This document shows, in pieces, positions 12,854 to 19,222 of a stretch of 29,439 nucleotides of DNA; the first letter of the stretch is position 1; each line of letters opens with the position of its first letter. A program made the translations under genes and the position numbers. This DNA comes from a virus. The notes beneath the pieces were generated by a model. It did not search any database, was not told where the DNA came from, and was given only the letters and a program-made list of their open reading frames with translations. The DNA lies in the IMG/VR virus record IMGVR_UViG_3300042691_028523, positions 1-29,439 of that record. One strand, given 5' to 3'.

Positions 12854-13411
12854 ATGCCTGTCACCGTCACCGCCACCGTTGGCTCGGCATCGGCCAACAG
12901 CTACTTGACCGTCGCAGCCGCTGACGACCTGGCGAATCTGTACCTCGGCACGCTGAGCTGGGCTTCAGCCAGCACCGACAACAAGGGCCGGGCGCTGATC
13001 ATGGCGACCCGCTACCTCGATGAGCTGACCTTTGTCGGCACCAAGGCCAGCACCACGCAGGCGTTGCTGTGGCCGCGCACAGATGCCGAATGCGGCGACT
13101 GGTCGTACACCAGCAGCGAGATCCCCCAGCCGATCAAACAGGCCACGTTTGATCTGGCGGAATACCTGCTGGGCGACAGCAACGTGCTCAGCGGCACCGG
13201 CGCCGGTAGCAGCGAACTGATCCCCGGCATTCCCAATGCCAACCTGAAGCGTGCTCGCGTGGATGTGATTGACGTGGAGTTCAACCAGACCGGCCAGGCC
13301 GAAGCGAAGAACGCGCTCAACGTGGTGCCGCACCTGAAGCAAGTGATGGGCTGCCTGTGCCTGAGCGGCTCTACTTCCAGCGTCGGAACAGTGCAGGTGC
13401 TGCGAAGTTAG
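12854..13411 (+). CDS. head-tail connector (DnaT-like/gp6-type)
   Basis: This 185-residue protein shows the pattern of the phage family often annotated as DnaT-like ssDNA-binding but found between head and tail genes: SANSYLTVAAADDLANLYL, W followed by KGRALIMATRYLDEL, FVGTKA, QALLWPRTDAECGD, then IPQPIKQATFDLAEYLLGD. The helical bundle resembles the head-completion adaptor (gp6/gp15-like) that docks under the portal, and that role fits its position after the MuF-type gene. The C-terminus (HLKQVMGCLCLSGS) is the variable end. The virion role is inferred from position and family pattern. Confidence 0.7.
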   Translation: MPVTVTATVGSASANSYLTVAAADDLANLYLGTLSWASASTDNKGRALIMATRYLDELTFVGTKASTTQALLWPRTDAECGDWSYTSSEIPQPIKQATFDLAEYLLGDSNVLSGTGAGSSELIPGIPNANLKRARVDVIDVEFNQTGQAEAKNALNVVPHLKQVMGCLCLSGSTSSVGTVQVLRS

Positions 13412-13414
13412 AGT

Positions 13415-13987
13415 ATGGCTATGCGCGTTGCAGACGGTCAGCTTCAGCTATTTGAGGTTCCCGTCAAGCGACGTTCGGAGCCACACCTAGCGCAGCCGCT
13501 CACGCGTCAAGAGCAGCGCCGCATTGGCCGCATGTATGCCGAACACATTGGCCTGATCAAGAGCTTTGGCGGGAAGCTCGCCCGCAAGTACGGGCATTGC
13601 CTGGCCAGGGAAGACATCTTCTCCTGCGTGGACATGGCCTTCATCAAGGCGGCCAAGGCCTGGAACCCGGACAAGGGCCGGCTGAGCACGATCTTCTGGA
13701 GCTTTGCCCAGGGTGAGGTGCTGCACTACCTGCGCAGCCACAACTGGACAATCAAGGCGACGCACAAGGCACGGCTGCTGGGCAACCAAGCGCGCAAGCT
13801 GATGGCGCTGGGCTGGGAGACCCCTGCGGTGTGCAAGGAGCTGAACTGCAGCAAGAACGACCTCAAGGATGCGCTGCTGGCCACCGCCGGCATTGCGCAC
13901 GATGTTAAGGGCTTTGACCTGCACGTCTCGCCCATCCCAACACCGTGGGAGGTGCTGGAAGCGGAAGAGGAACGGTTGGCGGGCTAA
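13415..13987 (+). CDS. phage-encoded sigma70-family factor
   Basis: This 190-residue protein resembles RNA polymerase sigma factors. Residues 40-110 match region 2: MYAEHIGLIKSFGGKLARKYG, then REDIFSCVDMAFIKAAKAW, NPDKGRLSTIFWSFAQGEV and HYLRSHNW, the region that binds core polymerase and melts the -10 element. Residues 122-160 (LGNQARKLMALGWETPAVCKELNCSKNDLKDALL) look like a helix-turn-helix in the region 3/4 position for the -35 element. It would redirect host polymerase to phage promoters. A sigma gene inside the head-tail module, not the early module, is unusual. The ATG at 13415 (or 13421) follows the connector by three bases. The recurring junction motif is a candidate target. Confidence 0.65.
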   Translation: MAMRVADGQLQLFEVPVKRRSEPHLAQPLTRQEQRRIGRMYAEHIGLIKSFGGKLARKYGHCLAREDIFSCVDMAFIKAAKAWNPDKGRLSTIFWSFAQGEVLHYLRSHNWTIKATHKARLLGNQARKLMALGWETPAVCKELNCSKNDLKDALLATAGIAHDVKGFDLHVSPIPTPWEVLEAEEERLAG

Positions 13988-13990
13988 AAT

Positions 13991-14042
13991 AGGTTGGATC
14001 AGCGCGGCGCCAACCGCCTGATCCGTGACCAACCTGTGGAGG
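13991..14042 (+). promoter_or_regulatory. strong hairpin and SD in the leader of the GIY-YIG gene
   Basis: GGATCAG (13996-14002) and GCGG (14004-14007) pair with CCGC (14014-14017) and CTGATCC (14018-14024) around the loop CGCCAA, an 11-pair stem with one bulged C. AGGTTGG (13991-13997) could alternatively pair with CCAACCT (14029-14035). A GGAGG (14038-14042), rare in this genome, lies seven bases before the ATG at 14050. There is no T tract, so an RNA switch controlling translation is more likely than a terminator. Confidence 0.5.
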
Positions 14043-14049
14043 CAGGCTG

Positions 14050-15078
14050 ATGACAAAGACATTAGACCTAGCTGGGCACCGCTATGGCCGCCTGCTTGTC
14101 CAGAGCCAGGCCCCTAGCAGCAAGGACGGGAAGGCTAGATGGCATTGCTTGTGCGACTGCGGGGCACCATGCGTCGTGGCTGGAAAAGAGTTGCGATCCG
14201 ACAAGACAAAAAGTTGCGGCTGCCTAAGAAGGGAAACCACTAGCAAGCAAAGGGGCAAAAATCTTGAAGGCCATAAGATTGGGCGGCTTTTGATTGTCAA
14301 GCGTGTTGACAAAAACAGGCAAGGCAATTACACCTGGCTGTGCAACTGTGATTGCGGCAAGTCAAAAATAATTTCATCGCTAGGGCTTTTAAGCGGCGGT
14401 ACAAAAAGCTGTGGCTGCCTGAAGGCAGAAGCCGCTAGCGAGAGGATGGCCGTTGACATGCGAGGCAGGCTCTACGGCAGACTTACCGCCATTGAGCAAG
14501 CGGGAACAGGGGCGTTTAACCGCCTGCTCTGGCGCTTTCGCTGTGAATGCGGTCAAGAGGTTATCCGTTCTGGAGTGTCGGTGAGAAACTGTGGAACGCG
14601 CAGCTGTGGCTGCCTAAGGGTTGAAACCAGCCGTGAGTGGGGCAAGTTGATAGGCCCAAAACATCTGTGCAGTGATGGCTTGGAGATTTTTGCGCAAGAC
14701 CCCGCCTATGCCGAAAGGGAATGCAGTTTATACCTAGCCCAAGTGGCCACTTCTTTTTTGAAGATTGGTATTGCGTTTAACGTCAAAAGACGAGGGCGAG
14801 GTGACTACGAGGCGGTTTTGTTTGAAAAGCGAATGGGGCGGGCTTGCTGCTGGGTTGTCGAACAAACGGCACTTGACATGACTAGATCGTATTCGACTCA
14901 AAATGTGCCAAGGCATTTGAAGTGCGAAGGATACTCAGAGTTCCGAGAAGGCTTGCCGGCTGCTATGGGCCAGGTGCTGCTCCACACCTTGAGCGAAGAA
15001 GTGCTCAGGGTCGGCTGGGCTAAATTTGCTCAGCGCTATCAGGCAGGGCAAGTTAGGGCACACGCCATTTCAGACTAA
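14050..15078 (+). CDS. zinc-finger / GIY-YIG homing-endonuclease-like protein
   Basis: This 342-residue protein begins with three tandem repeats (about 9-61, 74-125, 138-191), each G-x-x-x-GRL, W-x-C-x-CxCG, then SCGCL. The Cys clusters (such as Cys33/35/37 with 56/58) form zinc-ribbon fingers of the type seen in phage homing endonucleases. The C-terminal part carries a GIY-YIG-like core: SLYLAQ (226-231), FLKIGIA (236-242), arginines at 247-248 and Glu271 in VVEQTAL. It would cut DNA at a specific site and copy itself into related phages. Base composition is more AT-rich than in its neighbours and it has its own Shine-Dalgarno sequence, signs of recent insertion between the sigma and tail-tube genes. 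Its stop overlaps the next ATG (TAATG). Confidence 0.7.
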   Translation: MTKTLDLAGHRYGRLLVQSQAPSSKDGKARWHCLCDCGAPCVVAGKELRSDKTKSCGCLRRETTSKQRGKNLEGHKIGRLLIVKRVDKNRQGNYTWLCNCDCGKSKIISSLGLLSGGTKSCGCLKAEAASERMAVDMRGRLYGRLTAIEQAGTGAFNRLLWRFRCECGQEVIRSGVSVRNCGTRSCGCLRVETSREWGKLIGPKHLCSDGLEIFAQDPAYAERECSLYLAQVATSFLKIGIAFNVKRRGRGDYEAVLFEKRMGRACCWVVEQTALDMTRSYSTQNVPRHLKCEGYSEFREGLPAAMGQVLLHTLSEEVLRVGWAKFAQRYQAGQVRAHAISD

Positions 15079-15545
15079 TGGGCTACTTCGCTGCCCTCGG
15101 ATACAAGCTGTACGTAAAAGCTGGAACCACATCCAGCACAAACCCGACGGCTTCCACTGGCATGACCTTGGCGGGCAACGTCAGCGACTGCCCGATTCAG
15201 GGCAGCTCTGATACCACCGACGTGATTGACTACAACAGCACGCTGGGCTTTAAGAAGTCCGTGGTGACCGGGATGGGCTATACCGTGCCCTGCACCATGA
15301 ATCTTGACTTAAACGATTCCGCATATTCCATTCTCAAAACGGCGTTCCTGAATGCCACCACTCAGACGGTGGAGTGGTACCGCGAAAGCCCTGAGATGAG
15401 CGCTACCGGCACTCCCGAATACCACTCTGGGGTTGCATTCGTCACAGACTTTCAGGAGTCAGTGGCCGCAGGCCAGGTGGCAACTGTCAGCTTTACGTTG
15501 ACTGGTTACGGCTCGCCAACCTGGACCGCAGAGACGAACGCCTGA
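15078..15545 (+). CDS. major tail protein (tail tube)
   Basis: This 155-residue, beta-rich protein starts in the stop of the preceding gene. Its pattern (KLYVKAG at the start, GNVSDCPIQGSSDTTDVID, GYTVPCTMNLDLNDSAYSIL, VEWYRESPEM, and a final strand VATVSFTLTGYGSPTW) fits siphophage tail tube subunits, which stack as hexamers around the tape measure. It is the last + strand gene before a strong terminator, and the next + strand gene is the tape measure. The usual tail chaperone genes are absent between them and a candidate pair lies at 25608. Confidence 0.75.
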   Translation: MGYFAALGYKLYVKAGTTSSTNPTASTGMTLAGNVSDCPIQGSSDTTDVIDYNSTLGFKKSVVTGMGYTVPCTMNLDLNDSAYSILKTAFLNATTQTVEWYRESPEMSATGTPEYHSGVAFVTDFQESVAAGQVATVSFTLTGYGSPTWTAETNA

Positions 15546-15570
15546 GCAAACTAGACGCGGAGAGTCGAGG

Positions 15571-15601
15571 GAGCGGTTGCTGTTGGGGCGACCGCTTTTT
15601 T
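15571..15601 (+). terminator. intrinsic terminator after the head-tail operon
   Basis: AGCGGT (15572-15577) pairs with ACCGCT (15591-15596), extended inward by about three more pairs (TGC with GCG, one a G-T). Six T residues (15596-15601) follow. It ends + strand transcription six bases before the convergent - strand gene. No T tract exists in the other orientation, so it works in one direction only. Confidence 0.85.
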
Positions 15602-15606
15602 CTTGG

Positions 15607-16053
15607 CTACAGTCCGCCGCGTGCCAGCTTGCGCCATTCAGCGGCAAAGAAGGCATCCAGCGGCTTGGCTTCTAGGGCGGGTCTGATCCAGTTGCGGCCG
15701 GGCACCACCGTGCCGCGTCTGGTGGTGTAGCCGGTGAGGATCAGCGGTGCATAGGGAAACCCTTTGTCGCTCTTGGCATCCCAGGTGAAGCGCAACTCCG
15801 TGGCGCTGGGCCGGTCCCGGCGTTGAGAGCGCAAGAACCCGCCGAGATCCACAATGTCGCGGGGGCTGCTGACCACGGAACGATTGCGGCGACGCGTCTC
15901 ACGCGGCCAGTCGAACTGCGGCGTTTTGATCTCCTCTTTGAGCTGCTGGTCCAGCACCTTGCCGTAGGCAGTGAGGATGACCGGCACGCGCAGCTTGAGC
16001 TGTGTGCTGTTCCACCCGGTCAGCTTGAAGCTGGCCTTGACCTGAACTGCCAT
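15607..16053 (-). CDS. neck / tail-completion protein (HK97 gp10-like)
   Basis: This 148-residue protein on the - strand begins MAVQVKASFKLTGWNSTQLKL and shows the plan of HK97 gp10-type tail-completion proteins: an N-terminal helix with KVLDQQLKEEI, a middle RDIVDLGGFLRSQRRDRPSA giving a conserved-looking DxGxLxxS pattern, and a C-terminal ILTGYTTRRGTVVPGRNWIRPALE segment. Such proteins sit at the head-tail joint. It starts in an ATGA overlap with the head-closure gene, so the two - strand genes form one operon. That operon is inverted relative to every other structural gene. Function is assigned by pattern and context. Confidence 0.65.
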   Translation of the reverse strand: MAVQVKASFKLTGWNSTQLKLRVPVILTAYGKVLDQQLKEEIKTPQFDWPRETRRRNRSVVSSPRDIVDLGGFLRSQRRDRPSATELRFTWDAKSDKGFPYAPLILTGYTTRRGTVVPGRNWIRPALEAKPLDAFFAAEWRKLARGGL

Positions 16054-16448
16054 CAGCTCTGCAGGTAGCGAGCGATCCGGATCTTGTCGCCCAGCACCTG
16101 CTGCAGCGTGCTGCCGATCGTGCCGGTGCTGCCGTAGGGGAAGCGGCTGCTGATCACCTGGCAGTCGGCGCTGCTCTGGCCGGCAAAGCTCAGTGTGCCG
16201 GTGGTGCCGGGCTTGATGCGGGCATCCAAGGCCTGGGGGCTGACGGCGTAGCCCTCGAACACCTCAATGTCTGCATCAACGCCGGGCAGGTCGGTGCTGG
16301 TGGCGCCGCCTTGGCGCAAGTACAAGCTGACGCTGACGGCTTCAGTCACAGGCAACACGTTGCCGGTGTTGGGGTCGGTGGTGGTGCCAACGGTGGCCAC
16401 GCTGAAGGTGGCCGTGGCATTGGCGAGGCCGGCGAGAGCACTTGTCAT
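16053..16448 (-). CDS. head-closure-like protein
   Basis: This 131-residue beta-rich protein is transcribed away from the tape measure gene. It begins MTSALAGLANATATF and has NTGNVLPVTEAVSVSLYLRQG, a DADIEVFEGYAVSP strand-turn, and ITSS-like KPGTTGTLSFAG near the end. Size, beta content and coupling to a gp10-like gene suggest a head-closure or stopper protein, which caps the connector after packaging. It could also be another small neck protein. Its start lies only two bases after a junction motif on the same strand, and 51 bases separate it from the divergent tape measure gene. Confidence 0.5.
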   Translation of the reverse strand: MTSALAGLANATATFSVATVGTTTDPNTGNVLPVTEAVSVSLYLRQGGATSTDLPGVDADIEVFEGYAVSPQALDARIKPGTTGTLSFAGQSSADCQVISSRFPYGSTGTIGSTLQQVLGDKIRIARYLQS

Positions 16449-16450
16449 GG

Positions 16451-16461
16451 CCTAGGTTGCT
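16451..16461 (-). promoter_or_regulatory. junction motif, minus-strand copy
   Basis: Read on the - strand this is AGCAACCTAGG, directed toward the head-closure gene and ending two bases before its ATG. With the + strand copy at 16471 it forms a dyad, so the 51-base divergent spacer carries one copy facing each operon. Confidence 0.5.
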
Positions 16462-16470
16462 CCGCCGAGC

Positions 16471-16482
16471 GGCAACTTAGGG
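16471..16482 (+). promoter_or_regulatory. junction motif GGCAACTTAGGG, plus-strand copy
   Basis: This copy faces the tape measure gene and ends 17 bases before its GTG start. CCTAnGTTGC (16451-16460) and GCAACnTAGG (16472-16481) form an inverted repeat across 11 bases, which could act as one bidirectional control site. Confidence 0.5.
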
Positions 16483-16499
16483 ACACGTAGGGGCGCGTC

Positions 16500-18449
16500 G
16501 TGGCGGATCAGCTTGGCAGTGCAGTCCTGACTGTCAGCGTTGACAACACGCAGCTGAACGCAGGCCTACAAGCGGCGCAACGGCAAGCAACGACGGCTGG
16601 GCGCAATATCGGAGAAGGCCTTTCCAACGCCTTCAAAAGCATCGCCGGCATTGCTGGCGTGGTCGGCATTGGCGCGCTAACGCAGCAGCTGATCAGCACT
16701 GGCCAGCAGGCTCAGCGAAGTGAGATGCAGCTACGTGCTCTGTCCGGGGCCTACGGAGAGACGGCGCAGGCCGGGCAGGCAGCGGCTCGCATTCAACAAG
16801 TGCTTGGCATCAGCACTGTGGAAGCCACTAACAGCTTTGCGCAGCTCTACGCAGCTCTGCGTGGCACCGGGATTGGCCTGCAGCAGCTTGAGGTGCTGTT
16901 TGTCGGGATTAGCAACGCGGCGCGGCTCTCGGGCGCAGGAACTGCCGAAGCATCGGCGGCGCTGCTGCAGCTAAAGCAAGGCCTTGCCTCGGGGCGCTTG
17001 CAGGGCGATGAGCTGCGTTCAGTACTGGAACAACTGCCGGCATTCTCTCAAGCAATCGCGGCCGAGCTTGGTGTAAGCGTTGGAAAACTGCGTGATCTGG
17101 GCAGTGAGGGCAAAATCACAAGCGACATCATCTTTAATGCCGCCAAGCGGCTAGCCACTGCATTGACGCCAGGCCGGACGGAAGTAGAGCAAATTGGCAT
17201 TGCATTTCAGAATCTCCAAGCGCAGGCGGCCAAGGCAATCGGCCCAGCCTTGGTGGAAAGCCTTTCAACCGTTGCAGCTGGGCTCATTGCGTTCCGTGAG
17301 TTCATTAGAACCAACCAAGATGCGCTTACCAACTTCGGCAAGACAGTTGTTAATCTAGGCAAGACACTGCTGCCATTTGCCGCCGGCATCTTGGCTGTGC
17401 GTGCGGCATTTCAGGCATGGGCACTGGCCACAAAAGCGGTGGCCGTGGCGCAGGCTGCGGTTCTCGCGCTGCAAGGGCCCAAGGGTTGGGTGGTTCTTGC
17501 CGCTGCACTGGCTGCAGCTGGTGGTGCGGCCTATCTGCTGGAAAAGGGATATGAAGGGGTTGGCAATGCTGTTGGCAAAGCAGCAGACGAAGCCAAAAAG
17601 GCAAAGGCGCAGTTTGCGGCATTGCTGGGCGGCACAACGCTGACCCCGGCGCCACAGGCGGCTGACCCGAAGATCATTGCCCAACAGCAACAGCAGCGCG
17701 TTGAAAGCCAGCTGGCCCTGCAGGCCGTGCAGCAGCGCATCACCGCCGCCAAGGAGCTGGCCACCGTTGAAGCCGGCGTGGTGCGCCAAACCATCCAGCA
17801 GCGCCAGGAGATCGAAGCCGGCGTTCAAGCCTCTAAAGACCAGATCGCCCGCATCGGCGCTCAGATTGACGCCCTGCGCCTGCAAGGCGGCGACAACGGC
17901 CCGCAGCTGCAGAAGCTGGTGGATGAGCAGAAGGTGGCCGCCACTGAGATCCGCCTGAAGCTGATTGAAGGCGCCACGGCGCTGAAGGATGCAGGCAAAC
18001 AGCTCAAGCAAGACCTTGGCGGCGCCGTGCTGGAGCTGGCCGGCATCCGCAACGACCCCGGCGGCCTCAACCAGTACCTCAACCAGCAGCAGATCCAAGA
18101 GCGCGGGCAGGCCACGCTGCAGTCGCTGCTGCCGCAGTTCCGTGAGACACAGGCGAAGTTCACGCAGCTGACGGGTGCCCAAGCACCGGAGTTCCGGGGC
18201 ACCACCAGCGGCGTCGTTGACTCGGTGCGGCAGTTCATCGAGCAGGTCAAGCGTGAGGATCTGGCGGGCCAGAACGTCTCCAACCTGCAGGAGGCGCTCA
18301 GCAGGAACACCGCCGACCTAGCCCAAGTCAACGGGCAGCTGCTTGCAGCAATCAATGGACTGACGGGCAAAGACTGGGCGGTGAACGTCAACGTCGCCGC
18401 CAACGGCCAGGCCAGCGTCTACGGCGATGCCGTCAACGGAGCCTTCTGA
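16500..18449 (+). CDS. tail tape measure protein
   Basis: This 649-residue protein determines tail length. It begins with a helical region (VDNTQLNAGLQAAQRQATTAG) and has a tape-measure core: GETAQAGQAAARIQQVLGIS, then VEATNSFAQLYAAL, AARLSGAGTAEASAALLQLKQGLASGRLQGDELRSVLEQLPAF and LGVSVGKLRDLGSEGKIT. Hydrophobic segments around residues 280-350 (LLPFAAGILAVRAAF, GWVVLAAALAAAGGAAYLL) may form the membrane-active part. Long coiled coils follow. It is short for a tape measure, implying a tail of roughly 100 nm or less by the usual 1.5 angstrom-per-residue rule. The N-terminal half has relaxed codon third positions and the C-terminal half is strongly GC-biased, suggesting a mosaic origin. The start is GTG. 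Confidence 0.85.
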   Translation: MADQLGSAVLTVSVDNTQLNAGLQAAQRQATTAGRNIGEGLSNAFKSIAGIAGVVGIGALTQQLISTGQQAQRSEMQLRALSGAYGETAQAGQAAARIQQVLGISTVEATNSFAQLYAALRGTGIGLQQLEVLFVGISNAARLSGAGTAEASAALLQLKQGLASGRLQGDELRSVLEQLPAFSQAIAAELGVSVGKLRDLGSEGKITSDIIFNAAKRLATALTPGRTEVEQIGIAFQNLQAQAAKAIGPALVESLSTVAAGLIAFREFIRTNQDALTNFGKTVVNLGKTLLPFAAGILAVRAAFQAWALATKAVAVAQAAVLALQGPKGWVVLAAALAAAGGAAYLLEKGYEGVGNAVGKAADEAKKAKAQFAALLGGTTLTPAPQAADPKIIAQQQQQRVESQLALQAVQQRITAAKELATVEAGVVRQTIQQRQEIEAGVQASKDQIARIGAQIDALRLQGGDNGPQLQKLVDEQKVAATEIRLKLIEGATALKDAGKQLKQDLGGAVLELAGIRNDPGGLNQYLNQQQIQERGQATLQSLLPQFRETQAKFTQLTGAQAPEFRGTTSGVVDSVRQFIEQVKREDLAGQNVSNLQEALSRNTADLAQVNGQLLAAINGLTGKDWAVNVNVAANGQASVYGDAVNGAF

Positions 18450-18451
18450 CC

Positions 18452-19222
18452 ATGACCATCACCATCGGCAGCTTCAGCACCAACGCCCTCACCGCCCAGC
18501 CGTTCGGCTACGAGGGCGACGCCCGCACCGGCCTGACCGCCCGCACGTTCCGCATCAACGGCTTGCTCACCAGCAGCCAGTGGCAGGCGTTGGTCAGCGA
18601 GTACAACAGCTGGCGCAACACCCGCCTGACCGATGCCGACACGCTCAGCAGCGCCAGCGTCGGCACCACCGTCAGCCTGAGCATCACCAGCAGCAACGGC
18701 CTCAGCGTCAGCAGCCTGGCGTGCTGGTTTGCCGAACCCCCCAGCGGTGAGCAGGCGGGTGCCTACATCAGCGCCAGTGCCACGCTGGTGGATGCGGCGC
18801 AGGCGTTGGCGGTGCTGCTGCGCAGCAAGGAGAAGGAGCGCCAGGGCAGCGAAGCGCTGGTGCCCAGCTTGGGAACGGTGGCCCTGACCTGGCCATCAGA
18901 TAACACCGTCACCATTGTTCTCACCAAACCGCTGGAGACGCGACAGGACGGCCCTAGCGCTCAGTTGACGGCACTCGGCAAAACCTATCTCACCGGACCT
19001 TACGCTGCCCACAAGTTGCGCCAGATTGACGGCTACATCCAAGAAAGCAACAAAACCGCTACCGACGTTTTGGCTTGGTATGACTACAGCATTTCTGGCG
19101 CCCCAACGGTGGACTCATGGTTCCCCATAAGCGCCCCATCGTTTAGTGCTGAGGTAATCATCAGCGGTGGCGTTAAGTCAACACGCTGGACCGTCCAGCT
19201 CAACGCCATCCAGGTGATCTAA
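18452..19222 (+). CDS. distal-tail-like protein
   Basis: This 256-residue protein follows the tape measure and precedes the tail hub, the usual place of the distal tail (Dit) protein. It is beta-rich (ITIGSFSTNALTAQPFGYEG, TVSLSITSSNGLSVSSLACW) with a start resembling tail-tip proteins that carry a beta-sandwich for hexamer formation. The second half (QLTALGKTYLTGPYAAHKLR, STRWTVQLNAIQVI) may be a further domain. No enzyme motif is seen. Its stop overlaps the hub start. The assignment is mainly positional. Confidence 0.5.
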   Translation: MTITIGSFSTNALTAQPFGYEGDARTGLTARTFRINGLLTSSQWQALVSEYNSWRNTRLTDADTLSSASVGTTVSLSITSSNGLSVSSLACWFAEPPSGEQAGAYISASATLVDAAQALAVLLRSKEKERQGSEALVPSLGTVALTWPSDNTVTIVLTKPLETRQDGPSAQLTALGKTYLTGPYAAHKLRQIDGYIQESNKTATDVLAWYDYSISGAPTVDSWFPISAPSFSAEVIISGGVKSTRWTVQLNAIQVI

